From positions 61,275,834-61,339,833 of the forward strand of contig OZ023273.1 of the NCBI GenBank assembly GCA_964007475.1: DNA of 64,000 nt, given 5' to 3'. Source of the stretch: Hybos culiciformis. Taxonomy: Eukaryota; Arthropoda; Insecta; Diptera; Hybotidae. This document shows, in pieces, positions 12,814-25,762 of the stretch. How positions within the stretch are numbered: the stretch's first letter is position 1; each line of letters begins with the position of its first letter. The notes under the pieces are model-generated. The model saw only the letters and a list, made by a program, of their open reading frames with translations, was not told where the DNA came from and did no database searches. Position numbers and translations under genes: made by a program.

Positions 12814-14447
12814 ACAACTTAGTACTTAGTACTTAGTCACTTTAGTCAATTTTGCATTTTATTCTTACCAGAAATTTACAGTAAATGTAAATTTTAAAGT
12901 GTTTACCATTTAAATTATACATTGATTTTCAATTAATGTTATTTTTTTTAAATTAATGCAAAATAATTTATTGAAAAAATACGTCATGTTCTAAATAATA
13001 TAATTTTTATTTTTCCTTTTACGGTAGAAGAATTTATATCAAGTTTGTAAAATGAAAATTTTTAACTTTGCATTTCCTATATCTCTTGTAGTATTATTTT
13101 TATTATTATGATTAGAAGAATACACAGCTTATGTCATTAAAACTTGGCCTTATTTTAACTTTTTTTTTTATATATACATAAATCAAATGGAATATTATAA
13201 ATTCGCAACCATTTGCACCACAAAGCATAATATTTGTTATGTGTTTAAAAAAATATAATGATTTGATCGTATGTAATAAATATTTGTATAGATAATAAAA
13301 AGAAATTTATGCGAAATATGTAAAAAAAAATTTTTTTTGAGTAAAAATTATTTCTATATAATCCTATAAATATATTGATTATAAGCGATTCTATTATCAT
13401 TTCATGATGCAAAATTAAGACCCTGGAAACTGGATTTGGAATATGATTAGTAAAACGAAAGTTCATTTGTTGAGCTATAGTAAATTTATTTATTTCAAAT
13501 GCTTAATACAAGCGAATACAAATGTAATGATATGATATTAAAACAAAACTATAGAATTAATTCAATAAGAGAAGTAAAAATATATACAAAGGTACTAAAA
13601 TATTAAGAACAGTGACGAAAAAATGAATTATAGTCAGATATACTTAAAGTTAAATGATATTAGTTACGGTGATGTAATAATATAAATATATCATGCAAAA
13701 TAATTGCCGGGGATACGAAGAAAGGAATATTGTTCCAGTATAACGACTTCTTTGGGAAATTCGAAAATAAGAGTTTATTTCTCTTTCGAATATGAAATGA
13801 AGTCTTTGGGTGGAAATATGTATAGCAATAGTAATAAAAAATAAATACTCTGACTTTTTTTTTTCTTAAATCATTTGTTTCTCTTCTAGATTTAGTGTGA
13901 TGCTGTATTACTATCACATAGACATTATTACATATTGCTGAATAATATAATAAAAATAATAAATAATAAAAAGTGTTAATTAAATTTTTCACAAAATTAT
14001 TAATAACAAGCTACTGAATATTTGTGCATTAGCGTCAAGCAGATACGATTTTTTAGAATAAATGAGTTAAATGAAATCCATTTAAATATCCAGCTGTTAG
14101 TTTATTATTATAGAAATACTTTTTTTTCTTCATGTGTAAAATGTCATTATAGGTATTGGAGTATAGGACAAACTATAATATGGAAAATTAGATAACTACT
14201 ATTTAAATTTACTGCACCAATATTCGTTTGGAAGGAAATTTTATTTTATGACACTACTTTCACTTATGATTATCATTTTCTGATAGTCTATCTAATTAAT
14301 CACCCATGGGGGACATTCTAATAACAAAGTACAATTTTATAGCATATAAAAAATTTTTTTTTTGAAAATACTATTATCATTAAATGAAATTTTTCAATTT
14401 TGAAAACTAAGATCTTTAATAAATACCAAATAGAACTGTTTTGTATA
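12814..14447. other. Intergenic spacer, nothing recognised
   Basis: A+T-rich sequence without exon-like composition or bounded repeats. An open frame of about 110 codons on the minus strand (13660-13992) is rich in Y, F, I and N, as expected for random A+T-rich DNA. Confidence 0.55.
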
Positions 14448-14706
14448 TCGTCTGCTGAGAAATGAAACAACGTATGATATTTATACGTCATTATTAGATA
14501 ATAGCACCATTCGATTCCTCGTACTCGATTTTATAAGTAAAACTATTTTGCAATATTCGTAATGTTGATTAAAATTTGTCTTTTAGATGAAAATTTTACG
14601 TTACTTGATATTTTTGCATACGTTTTTTTTAATTTGCAAATCTTTAAACTCAAATTACTCGAAACTATACTTTTTATTATACATTGTTTCATTTCTGAGC
14701 AGATGA
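14448..14706. mobile_element. TA-flanked MITE, copy 1 (259 bp)
   Basis: The terminal inverted repeats begin TCGTCTGCTGAGAAATGAAAC at the left and, read inward from the right, TCATCTGCTCAGAAATGAAAC. They stay similar for about 35 bp. TA lies on each side (14446-14447 and 14707-14708). TA duplication with short terminal repeats fits the Tc1/mariner superfamily. It is about 90% similar to 38009-38271 over its whole length. It is non-coding. Confidence 0.85.
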
Positions 14707-17700
14707 TATAATAGATTTGAATATTCGAATTTCCAGATATTTTTAATAAACAAAATAATTTCAAAATTTTTTTAATTCATTAATGAACCACTTTTCGGTG
14801 AACAATATTAAATTCCTTGAAAAAAATTTATATTTAGAAAAAGGTATATTAAGTAACATTATAGACTTGTTTTAAATTTTTTAATGCCAAGGATTATTCT
14901 CAGTTTAATTTAAAATCAAACTTGATTTTGTATGTGATTAAAAAAAAATTTATAAAATAATTTTTAATCAATATTTATAATTATGTATATATTATATTAA
15001 ATTATATTATATTAAAGATTATGAAAATTCTAATTAGAAGCGTACAATGTTTGTAATTTCTTATAATTTATTTTCAATTGGCTTATTAATATAATTAAAA
15101 AAAAGATCTGTAAACAGACCAAAAGGATTAAATATTTATTGAATTTTAAATAAAATATTGATATTAATTATAATACCGTATTAGTATTATAGATCCAAAC
15201 CTGAAATTATTGTCTTATCATAATTATCTTTGCTGATGTAATTTTTATCCCAAAACTCATTCAAATTACAAGCACGTCAAATATTCGTAACAGGATAAAT
15301 TTACGGTTAAGGCACACTTAGGTTCACATATTAAAGTTGAGTTTTATCATATTATTTACGACCAAATTGAATTAATACGGTGGTATAAATGAAGTGTGCC
15401 AATAATTTCGTTAATTTTTTTCGTACATTTTTTTAATTGATTAACTGACTTATATTGAAATTCCGTCATAATACATAATTATATGACTTTCGAAATGAAA
15501 GGTGATTGATATTCATCTGTATTTTTTTTCGGAACTTGGTCTATGCAGAACTTAAACAATAAATAGGGTATCCTTTATTAATATTATCCAGTTTAGTTTA
15601 TTTTATTATTTGATTATCAGAAACATAAAAAATCCATTTTTAAAAATTAAAAAGTTCAAACTTTGAGATGTCATTTTCATTTTTAAGGGTCGTTGTGGTA
15701 TACACCTATTTTTTCTGCTGAAAAATTTCATACCCTAGCTCCAGAAAAATTCTGGAGAAAAAGTCTGAACCGGACAACTCCGTTTTAATTCCGTATTGTT
15801 TCTGGATATTTATTTCCGGGAACGAATATATAATAGTTAAAGTCAGATAAATTAATATATATGTAATAACTTTTTCAAAATATCAAAAACTTAAAACATG
15901 ACTTTTATTTTTTTAACTTTATTGAAAAACTAAAAAGTTGAGTTTTATTTTTTTTTGCTTGTCTGAAAAACTCATTTCAATTTTTAGCGGTTATATTTTG
16001 ATTAAAATTGGTATTCGGGTTTAGTATGTAATTTTGTAATTGGTGTAATTTCTAATCCGTTAATTTGTTGAGCACTGTAATTTTCCAATTTTTTTTTTAA
16101 ATATTTTTATAAACTTTGTCTGAAGACTGAAAAACATCGAATACGTAGGTATTACTGTTTCTGCTTCTGTTTCAGGTTTATCTGTACCAGAATTAGATTA
16201 TTAGATCCATTCAAACCCGTTCAAAATCGTTTTTGAAACAGACAACTCCGTTTCTGGAACAGAATCTTAGACCAGAAAAAAAAAACAAAGTACCTTAACA
16301 AACCTTTTCTGTACCAACAAACTTTGGTTAATTTACTTGACTTAAGCTCTTATTATTTATGACAATTTTTTTGGGTTTTGAAATGACCAAAAAATTCTTA
16401 AGATTTTGCGCAAATTATATTACCAAATTATATTACCATTATAAACACAAAGCTAAGAAATGCAAATGATTATAAATCGAAATTATAATATTTGCAATTC
16501 AGAAAATAAAATAAATAATATGCAATCAATGAAATTTTATTTTCATCACACGTTTTTCTTTTTTTTGATAGCCCTGTTTTTATAAAAGACATTCATCCTT
16601 ATGGAAATGATGTCACTTTTTTTATTCGTACCTTTTTTTTTAAAGAAAGAAACCTTGATCTTATACAGTTAAAACCTGTTAGAGGTCATAAAATGTTTAT
16701 GTAAAAGTTTAAGAGTTTGTTGAAAAGTCTTATAGAACAAAACTATTTAAATAAATTCTTCTCAAAAGTGCTGAAATGTGCAGAATTTATTTTTACTTCA
16801 AATTAATAACTTTAAATTAAAATTATGTAAACTAGAGAAATTATAGTATGTATCTGTTTTAAGAGATCTGAAATCAATGAAATCAGTTTTTGATGTGAAA
16901 AAGGGCATATCTGACCGAATAAATAAATAATAATATTTCCTTGATATTTGAGTCACCTAAGCTAGATTGTAAAAACTTTATTTTCTCTTTAAAAACAAAA
17001 GACTCTGACCACGAACTTTATGTTTGTTATTTTTAAGTATTTAGAGAATTAAATTGTGATAAAGTTAAAGAAATTGTATTTCAAATCATTTTCATAGTTT
17101 TAATATAAAAATCAGTTAGTGCTGAATTACTGATAAAGTGAAACATTTAATTTTTGGGACCGAAATTTTTATTTTGAAAATTTAATTTATATGAATGGTA
17201 CGGTACCATGATATTAACAAAAAAGGGAATAAAGTTTAAGGATTATGTAAAGGTCTAAGTTTTCTGAATATTATGAGCATTTGTTTCTCTACTGATTGTC
17301 TGTTATTAGAAACGTTTTAAAAATGTATTCAAAGAAATTTATGATAAGCGAAAATTCTCACGCTAATATATCATTGTAGCTTTATTTAATATTATTTTTA
17401 ATAAAAAATTAAATGTATAAATTTGACCTTTATGTCGCGTTCTAACAAGCAATAAATTATTTTGCAATTCCACTTCTAAGTTATAAGATCTTTAAAAAAA
17501 CCAGCTAAAATTTTGCGATATTATGACGATTTCAATTGTGAATGCTATTTATAAAAAAAAATTTTTCTTTGAACAAGTTATCCAAAAATAAGATTAGAAT
17601 TGTGTTTAATGCCTAATAAGCCAACTGCTTGAGCTGTACATTACAGTGAAGTAATAAATTTTCTTATGATGATTTTCATTAAAGAAGATTTTTTTTAGCA

Positions 17701-20700
17701 TAAAATAAAATATTGTTTAATTTTGTTTCATCGTTTTTTGTCTAAAAGAAAAAATAATTCGATATAATTCATACTAAATTATTGAAATTTAAAATTTTCA
17801 TTTATAGCAATTGGCTAGTCTGGTCTTCCATAAATTAATTTATTTAATTGCTACGAGTTGAAGGTATACCATGCGATTCGTTATTAAAAATAGAAACAAT
17901 TCTCTCATTTGTAGGTTAATTTTTTGTTTAATATTTCAAATTACAGCTTTAAAACTGCGGTAAGATTTCTACTCTTGAGGGTAATTGCTTCTGGTTATCA
18001 AATGGCTCAAAAATAAAATTAAATATATACATTTATTAAAAAAGCTTTGGTGGACTTACTTTTATTTTTTACAATTTTATTTCGTGAACAGTTTTAGATT
18101 ATATTTGTACTCTTGATTACATTTTAAGACGAAAATTAGTAATTCACATTACGTTTCGATAAACATTCCAGCACAGATCTCGTACAGAAGAGTAATAAAT
18201 CAATTATGTAAGTTGCGTGATATTTCTATTCAATTAAAAAACTATGCAATTTACTTTAAAAAATATTTTTTTTGATTTTTGTCTTCAAAATTTCATAATC
18301 GAAAGAAAAAAATTAATTCGCAGTTCTTTATGTAATTTTGCGTTGTAAATTCAATCTTTCAGAGAAAATGCAGAGAAAATGCAGAGAAAAATTTAATTTT
18401 GTTATTCCTTAATCTTTATCCGTTATGTGATTTGTGTGACTATTTGAAGAAATAACGAGTTGAATAAAAATATTAGAATTAAACTTCATTGAATTTAATA
18501 TTTTAGGCAAGAATAATTTATTTTTGAGTATAATTTATAAAAATAATTTCTCTTTTTTACAAAATACATTATATAAAAGAATATTTCATATAAACAAAAT
18601 ACATTATGTATGCACGTATATGTGTATTTTTATTTATTTTGTACTTAAGCTATTAAAATAAAAACTTTCGTATAAGCTTCAGTATTTGGATTACAATTAT
18701 TTTGATTGAAACTAACATTAAAACAATAAAAAATATAATTATATAAATTTATGTAATTTTTTTTTCTTTTTTTTAAATAAAAACATATCTAAATAAAATT
18801 TATAAAAAACAAAAAAAAACATATCATTTTTATATAAATAAAATAGTTACAATTTAAGTATTTTAAATCAACAATTATTCTTTTTTTTATTAATATATGT
18901 GTATAAATGTTTTAGAATTTGATAGCAAAAGCTCACAAGAAAGCACAGATTTTAACATTTTTTGACATTCGATATAATTTGTTTGAAAAATCATTGGAAA
19001 ATTGTAAAATATTGAAATGGAAATATTATAAGTATTTACAAATAATCATTATCTAAATAGACAGATCTTCGAACATATGCTAATTTATTGCAAAAAACTC
19101 GATTTTCGTACACCAATTCTCCACAATAGATTTGCTTGATGTTTTTCTTTCCTTTCATTTCTTTACTACCGGAAACTGATCAATTCATTATAAACTTTTC
19201 GTGAATGAAGAAATTAGTTTATTGTAGGTTTTTAACACTAGCATGGGACAAATATTTTTCTTTCGTGTTTTTTGCTATCAATTTCATATAAAATTTTGAT
19301 TGTCGAACGAAACGTTAAATAAAGATTAAATCATCATCATCGTATCATAATTTTATTTTCCTTTAGAATTCACATATAATTGGTATTTTTACAGTAAAAT
19401 AATAATACTTAATGTAATTTATTCGATTTTTATTCAACAACTTTTGTCCGCTAATCATAAATTTTTAATATCTTAAAATAAGTTAAAAAAAAAATTAATA
19501 AAAATAATATCAATATCATTATTTTCTGAGAAAGTTTAAATGGCAGTAATACATAATTTCTTTAATTTTCATTTCTAGGCCTACATTTTTTTGCGATAAA
19601 AATAATAACGTCTAAACTTATAAATTGTATACATTATAAAAAAAATATTTAAAAATTATTATAGGCATTGAGATTGAGAGTCTAAGAGTATTATCGTATT
19701 TCTAATTGAAACATGTATATTTAATTAAATTTCTAATTAATTAACCTAGTTGATGAAACATATTATTTTTCATATTAATTTTTTGACAGTTTTGATTCAC
19801 TAAAATGCAACTTACAATGAATATATTATTACAATTAAAAGTAAAATTATTATAAATTAAAAGTTAAAAATGTATGCGGCAGAGGGTTAATTCGAGCCGG
19901 CTGAATTATCAGCTTCCTCTGGTTCGCAATCCAATAATTCAAGAAACTACTTCAGAGCCTTATCGAAAGAGAAATAAGACGCTCCATATAGAAATCGAAT
20001 GCTACAGGTTTTTGTTTAAAATAAAAGAAGTGGACCCAGTTGGGAATAAAATAACCATTTGATGCGGAGAATTTACAGAATCTAATTTGACTACAATGGA
20101 TGCAAAATTCAAAAGCTCTCTCATTCAATTTGAAATACGAATATTTTTTTTTTTTTGGTTTCAGATTATTTTATACAGGTTTTGCACATTAGTTGTTGAT
20201 ATTAATAATCAATTAAACAAAAGAGAATTGATTTGAGATTAATATAAGATTGCATATAACAATTAAAATAAAATTGATTATTTTGAGTAATTATTTAATT
20301 TAAAATAATTGTAGAATAATTAACTATGGAATATAAGAGAAATGATTGATTAAATGGCCATATCACAATAGTGAAATGTAAATACATAATGTACATTGTA
20401 AGTGTTGCATAACTTTTACTATGCATAAATTACCCCTTATAAATTCATATTGTCATTATTACAGGGTTATACTTAAAAGGTAAAAATATTTTAAATGCCC
20501 ATCCAGAATTTGGGTTGTTCTGATATTTCCCACACTTATCATCGAACAAAATTTTGGAAGAGTTATAGGTTTTGAAAAAAATTATATTATCTAATATTTA
20601 TGTGAAAAAGTGTTCATTCTAATTTTATGTATGAAATGGTAATTCATTGTAATATTAAGTAAACATAAAGTTTACGAATGGGCACACTTTGAATGTATTA

Positions 20701-21002
20701 GATTGAATATAAATTTTCATGAAATGGTATTAGGTATGTATGATGATATTATTCTGTTTTAATTGCTTTAAACAGATTTATAACAAAATAACAAATGGAA
20801 ATTTTTTGCTGCATAATGTAAGTACTGAGCTTTAAAACAGAACTAGAAGCAAATTATTTGAGATCGTTGATAAAAACTAATTTGCTTTAACATGAGAATT
20901 TCTAAATTAGATCACATAATTAATTTTAAAAATGTAGACACAAAAAATAATATCTAGGAACAAATTTGTGTTCATAATAATTTACCTAAACAATTTTTAA
21001 TT
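14707..21002. other. Intergenic spacer upstream of the zinc-finger gene's 3' end
   Basis: Mostly A+T-rich sequence. Within it, 15690-16320 has unusually many TTTCTG/CAGAAA and GGACAACTC or AGACAACTCCG motifs plus a perfect 8-bp palindrome (CTCCAGAA / TTCTGGAG, 15739-15757). A short AGAGAAAATGC tandem lies near 18361-18392. At 19870-20110 the base composition is less extreme, but I found no family match and no splice structure. Confidence 0.5.
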
Positions 21003-21008
21003 TTTATT
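21003..21008 (-). terminator. Candidate poly(A) signal of the zinc-finger gene
   Basis: AATAAA on the minus strand, about 24 nt beyond the stop codon. In such A+T-rich DNA the hexamer is common, so use of this copy is uncertain. Confidence 0.3.
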
Positions 21009-21031
21009 TTTTTTTGGAAACTAAAACAAAA

Positions 21032-22147
21032 TTAACTAATTACATTTGTAATTGCTAAACTTGGTAGCGATATATGGGTGGCAGCAATATTACCATTTGA
21101 GGTGGGAAGCGAAGGTAAATTTGTGGCAGTTATCGTTGTTGATGCTGTTGTTGTCGTTGTTATTGATACCGTACTAACATTATTATTATTATTAATATTA
21201 TTATTACTATTATTATTATTATTATTATTAGAGTTTGTTCGACCCGGACTTATTTGCCTCCGGCTCGTTGCTTGTGATGATCCACTATTATTTGTATTTG
21301 TTCTATTCGAATTATTCAAGTTGGAATTTTTTACATTTTTGGTAATACTTCCATTACTTTTTTGTGCTAAATGAGTTTGGTAATGTTTGGCTAAATGAGC
21401 TTTTTGTCGGAAACTTTTTCCGCACAAAGAGCATGCGAATGGTTTTTCTCCTGTATGAGTTCGAATATGTACATTAACTGAATATTTGTCTTTGAAGCCC
21501 TTTGAGCATATCGAGCAGTAATGCAAAGATCGCTCTTTCCTTTGTCCATTACAATGTGGTGGACTCGTTGTATTATTATTATTATTATTTACAGTCGTTG
21601 TGTTATTATTCGTTGTTGATATACTATTACTATTATTACTACTATTATTGTTGTTATTATTGGTTGTATTACTATTAAGACGTTTGTATTTTTTACTTGA
21701 CGTTTTAGTTGATGACTGTTGATTATTTTTACTATTTGTTGTTGATGTTGTGACTTCAGATGGCATTGGCGGTGGCTGAACTGACAATGTAGTTTTCGTG
21801 TGACCTAAATGACCTAATGGTGAACTATTCGATAATATAATACTATTAGTGTTAATCGTTGATGGCAAATGATCTGAATTAACGTCCATAGAAACTTCTG
21901 AATAATCATTATTAGTGCAAAACTGTTGAACCTCATTAGCAATTCGTTTAATTTTTTCAAAATCATCTGTAAAAGCAGAATCCAGAGATAGAAACATATC
22001 ATCGACTATTATTCCAGCAGGAGCATTGGATGTATTGTTTTGACTTGAATTTGTGGCATTGGTTGCATTTAGGTCCTGGCTAGCTTGATCATTTGCATCT
22101 TGAAACATAGGCACTGCAAGAGTAGAGTCAGCGAATACCAGTGAATC
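21032..22147 (-). CDS. Zinc-finger gene, coding exon 4 (fingers and stop)
   Basis: The exon starts after the acceptor TTTTGATATAG with [17 protein letters not shown] and ends at the stop codon. Finger 1 is [21 protein letters not shown]; finger 2 is [21 protein letters not shown]. Both have C-X2-C-X12-H-X3-H spacing, so both can bind zinc. Counting back from the first histidine, the base-contacting helix positions -1/3/6 are D/S/V in finger 1 and Q/H/K in finger 2. Asparagine runs before and after the fingers are encoded by ATT/GTT trinucleotide repeats on the plus strand and could vary in length between individuals. Confidence 0.93.
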   Translation of the reverse strand, partial: DSLVFADSTLAVPMFQDANDQASQDLNATNATNSSQNNTSNAPAGIIVDDMFLSLDSAFTDDFEKIKRIANEVQQFCTNNDYSEVSMDVNSDHLPSTINTNSIILSNSSPLGHLGHTKTTLSVQPPPMPSEVTTSTTNSKNNQQSSTKTSSKKYKRLNSNTTNNNNNNSSNNSNSISTTNNNTTTVNNNNNNTTSPPHCNGQRKERSLHYCSICSKGFKDKYSVNVHIRTHTGEKPFACSLCGKSFRQKAHLAKHYQTHLAQKSNGSITKNVKNSNLNNSNRTNTNNSGSSQATSRRQISPGRTNSNNNNNNNSNNNINNNNNVSTVSITTTTTASTTITATNLPSLPTSNGNIAATHISLPSLAITNVIS

Positions 22148-23731
22148 CTATATCAAAAGGAAACAAAACCATTAAACACATAAATTTAAATAAAGAAATA
22201 ATATCAAATTGGAATATGTACATTATAAATTAAAAGAAATTATTTTATTTCGATTTTTAAAGCTTAATGATGATAAATTTTTTAAAATAAGGTTAATATG
22301 TGGGAAAATTAAACATGAACACAAAATTATTAGCAGCTGTTATTCAAATTATCAATTAGATGATGTGTATGTACTATTTATTGGGAGGATTTTAGTGAGG
22401 TTTGTAATCACAACACCGTATTTTTATGCTTAATGGCAGGGTTTCATTATACAGGGTTTCATTATACTAGTATGGTATTTATTATTTGTTTTTTAATACT
22501 TAGTTTAAAATTTCTAAATTACCGTTTCATTAGTGAACAAAACACCGCGAATGTCTTCTTCTTTTACGGTTGTAGGCATTAATGCTATCGAGTTTCCCAA
22601 CTGAAGGCCTTTTGAGTATCCTTTCCCTTGTAATGCGCTCCTTAGTAACGACTCAGCAGAGTGCTAATATAAAAGAAATAACAATTTGTATTAATACGAT
22701 AAAAAATAAATAGTTTCTAATAAGAAATTACCGCATCAGTTGAAGCTGCGTTATTATCCACCATATTCCAATCATTGTTATTATTTTGAAATTGACTTAG
22801 TGTTGGACTGTTGTCTGCTTGGCAATCCCCTATTATCGGAGCTGATAATGAACCAACAGGTACTAAGTTGGATCCATTAGAGCTAATTGCTAAGGCTAAT
22901 TGTTGAACTTGATGTTGTTGTGTACTGAGAGCATCCTTTTCATTTAATTCACCAGTAAAGCCTCTATCTTCATATATAAATTCAGACTTAACATAAGCTG
23001 GAAAACTACCTAGTAAGTTATCTAAATCCAATGATGGGGCTAATGTAGGCTCGGACATAATTGAACTATTATCACGTTTAAGCCATTGTTCATTTCCATT
23101 TAGTACTGTTAATGTGTACACATGACCATCAGCATTAATGTTGGTTACTGAATTTGAATCTGCAGTTGGTAGATCATTTGGTAGACACATCACAGACCCC
23201 TCTCTTGAATTACTTACTAAGCTACTATTGCTTCCACTAACATTACTAGCCGAACTTGAAGTGTTTGTTGAAGAAGCTGAAGCTGGATTGGTTTGATGAT
23301 GCTGTTGTTCCCAGCAATACCGATCGAGATCTTCGAAAATTGCGGATTCTATTCGACTCGCAGTTTTATCAGATGATCCCCAAAACTTTAAATGGAAAAT
23401 AAATTTACTGAACTATATTTAAAATAAAAGAATACTATTTTATAGTTATGTGTATCTGGATGTTATAACGAGACTCGTTAATTTAAAATTTTGCTAACTT
23501 AACTAATCATAAGAAATTTGTTTTTACCTGGTCGTATCCCTGAAGAGCATGATCATCGTTAGCATTATCGTTTGTTGATCTACGGCCATCTTGAGCACTT
23601 CCAACTTCTATTCCTAAATTAATATCGGGTGCGCTGACAAAATCAAAAAAATCAGTTTTTGATAAATCCTCTGGTCGAAATGATTCATTAATATCCATAC
23701 TAGTTGTGGACATTTCATGGGACCCAATCAT
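21032..23731 (-). CDS. Two-finger C2H2 zinc-finger transcription factor (704 aa, four coding exons)
   Basis: This is a probable nuclear DNA-binding regulator. The coding exons, in transcript order, are 23528-23731, 22732-23385, 22523-22663 and 21032-22147. They give 68 + 218 + 47 + 371 residues. Every junction has GT..AG borders and is in phase 0, and the frame stays open throughout, which strongly supports the model. An in-frame TAA precedes the chosen ATG (MIGSHEM). Two adjacent C2H2 fingers lie at about residues 544-592, joined by the canonical HTGEKPF linker. A basic stretch ([11 protein letters not shown], about 482-492) may be a nuclear localisation signal. The rest is low-complexity S/T/N/Q sequence with acidic N-terminal parts, as in many fly regulators. 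VKSE (exon 2) and VKEE (exon 3) match the sumoylation consensus. I do not recognise the orthologue, so no symbol is given. Confidence 0.92.
22437..22466. repeat. 15-bp perfect tandem duplication in an intron
   Basis: CAGGGTTTCATTATA occurs twice head to tail inside the intron between coding exons 3 and 4 of the zinc-finger gene. It is a small, probably recent, replication-slippage duplication. Confidence 0.9.
22523..22663 (-). CDS. Zinc-finger gene, coding exon 3 (47 aa)
   Basis: Exon of exactly 47 codons, [15 protein letters not shown] to VLFTNET, between the acceptor CTTTTATATTAG and the donor GTAATTTA. It contains VKEED, a match to the psi-K-x-E sumoylation site within an acidic patch. 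The region has no named domain I recognise, but its amphipathic SLLRSALQ segment looks conserved in character compared with the low-complexity exons around it. Confidence 0.88.
22732..23385 (-). CDS. Zinc-finger gene, coding exon 2 (218 aa)
   Basis: Begins [20 protein letters not shown] and continues through DRYCWEQQ, then a serine/threonine/asparagine-rich stretch, a more complex block ([37 protein letters not shown]) and a glutamine-rich tail. The hydrophobic/acidic [18 protein letters not shown] segment resembles an activation-domain style motif and includes a VKSE sumoylation match. The donor is GCG|GTAATTTC. The acceptor (CCATTTAAAG) has a weak pyrimidine tract. Confidence 0.88.
23528..23731 (-). 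CDS. Zinc-finger gene, coding exon 1 (68 aa)
   Basis: [20 protein letters not shown] leads into an acidic region ([20 protein letters not shown]) ending GYDQ|GTAAAAAC. Two further in-frame ATGs follow within 12 codons (MSTTSM), and either could be used. An in-frame TAA about 14 codons upstream rules out a longer N-terminus within this exon. Confidence 0.85.
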
Positions 23732-23790
23732 CAAAATAAATATATTTGTTTCCAATACTGTAGTATACAAACGAAATTAATTTTTTGTGT

Positions 23791-23858
23791 TTAATTCTTT
23801 TCGCCAAAACTCATGGCAAAAGCCCAGAAAATATTATAATTTCCCTCATTAGAATCAT
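23791..23858 (-). promoter_or_regulatory. Two overlapping uORFs in the probable 5' UTR of the zinc-finger gene
   Basis: An acceptor-like TTTATTTTCAG precedes 23858, so the coding exon probably extends to there as 5' UTR. It then contains uORF 1 (15 codons, 23811-23858) whose TGA overlaps the ATG of uORF 2 (MSFGEKN, 23791-23814) in an ATGA arrangement. Both end before the main ATG at 23731. uORFs of this type commonly reduce or tune translation. That this exon is transcribed as described is an inference. Confidence 0.4.
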
Positions 23859-23860
23859 CT

Positions 23861-25762
23861 GAAAATAAACAAATCAATTGAAATAATTAGTTAATACGAC
23901 CAATTTAATAATAAAAATAAAAAGTGGTCTAAAATTTGATTACAAAATTTCGTTGACAGACAAACAGACAAGTAAGTGACTTGATAAAAACGTTGTAAAA
24001 TACTTATAGATAAACATATTTACAATATAATTAAAAATTACATTACATTACACGGTTAACATCTTCATCAGTTTGTGATATAATTTTACCGTCGTATAGT
24101 ATTAAACAACATCACAATTAAATATGTATTCAACTTAAATATATATAATAAATATATAAGGTTATCATTTTTGTAATTACCAATTATTGGTTATGTACAT
24201 ATCAATTAATATTAAAATTAATTAAAAATCTATGGAACTAAAACAAAAAAATTTAAAATCAAATCTCTCTGAAATCTGAAAAATTTGATTGAATAAATTA
24301 TTTACCAAAATTAAATTACAGTTAGTTAATGCTTAAAAATTATTCTATTCGGAGTATTAAACACATATTATGCGAGTGCTTTTCATTCAAGATTTAATTC
24401 AATTACAAAAAATGTGAAGCACCTACAATTTTATGTTCAAATAAATTTAATTGCTTGAAATTGATTTAGAAAAGTTATTCAAATTTAATGTATTCTTACA
24501 TACATTTTAATTTACAAAATTGTGAATTTTTGTAATACTCACCTACCTTCGAAAGATATTCGAAAAAGTTTAATTTTGATTCCCCAAAAAAAACATTTAT
24601 AGGTACATTTTTGTTTTGTTTTAAACTTTTTTCTAAGGTTTTTTAACAACCAATTTAAGAAATGGAGGCGATTTTATAATAATTAAGGGAATTTAATGCT
24701 AGACTACTTAGAGAATTTAATTCGGTTTTTTTGTTTTCCATATAGCAGAAAATTTGAGGCATTCTTCATAATGGGAAAATTTAGTACCTGTGTGGTTACA
24801 ACATTAATTATTTGAAAAGATTGATATATTGATTTCATCATAAATTGATGAAGATATTGTTTTAGTGCAAAATAAAATAAACATAAATCTTTTATAGAAA
24901 ATCCAATGTTGAGAGATAATATATTTCTATTATTATTTTTTATTATATTGCTTATGACCTTGATCTCAGGTCCGCAAAGTATTTATCTTTTTGACATTTG
25001 GATTTAACATTTTGCATCTTCAGTATTTTATTAGCGAACTTTAACAATAATTCTTAGATTGTTTTTATATCGTTTTTCATAAATTATATTCTTTTTTTGA
25101 GAAGTTATAATTATTAAGAAGTTAGAGACATTTTGTGTTTGCATTTAAATCAGAATTTCTTGTAAAATGTTAGGAAAAGCAAGAACAAGGAAAGGGTTGA
25201 TTCTATGTTGGCGAAAAAAAGAATCTGGTACATTATGTACAGACGTGGACGTGTCTAACAATTTTCATATAAAAATCTAAAATTTTGAAAAACTTAAATT
25301 TCTGTGGATTTGGATAATTTTTTTTCTTTTTAACAACTCAATCTTGGGTTGGGATGCGTCCACGCTTATATTTAAGATTCGATATTTTAATCAAGTAAAT
25401 TAGACTTTTATTACTAAATTTTTTTTTTGTTTGGAAGGTTTTTAGAAATAACAGATCCTGCAAAAATTTGAATTTAAATTGGTTTTTGTTTGAAAAACAA
25501 TTCTTTGGAAATTCTTTAAATTTATGCCTAACACTAACATATTATATAATATGAATAGCATTTACCGAGAGGGAGTGTATAATTTAAAATTAAAAAAAGA
25601 AATTGCAAATTGTTGAATTGAATTAGTTGTCATGTTGAATTTGTTATTTTGTTTCAAAACTATATACATACATGCATACATAGTATTCACAATAATTCCA
25701 AGTCATTCCGGGCAGATCGCACATAAAATAATATAAAAAAAAATGAATGAAAATATTCTTTA
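23861..25762. other. Upstream spacer or first intron of the zinc-finger gene
   Basis: A+T-rich sequence without coding exons. A non-coding first exon and promoter of the zinc-finger gene must lie somewhere upstream of 23858, but I cannot place them. Confidence 0.4.

Noticed and set aside
13660..13992. 110-codon minus-strand frame
   Set aside because: Y/F/I/N-rich peptide typical of random A+T-rich DNA; overlaps no conserved feature.
15739..15757. Possible heat-shock element (AGAA..TTCT)
   Set aside because: The spacing between GAA and TTC is 3, not the required 2, and no gene is adjacent.
19874..20062. 62-codon plus-strand frame
   Set aside because: Composition is a little less A+T-rich than the background, but I found no homology and no exon borders.
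21078..21374. Plus-strand frame rich in V and L over the zinc-finger exon
   Set aside because: Antisense reading of GTT/ATT repeats that encode asparagine on the minus strand.
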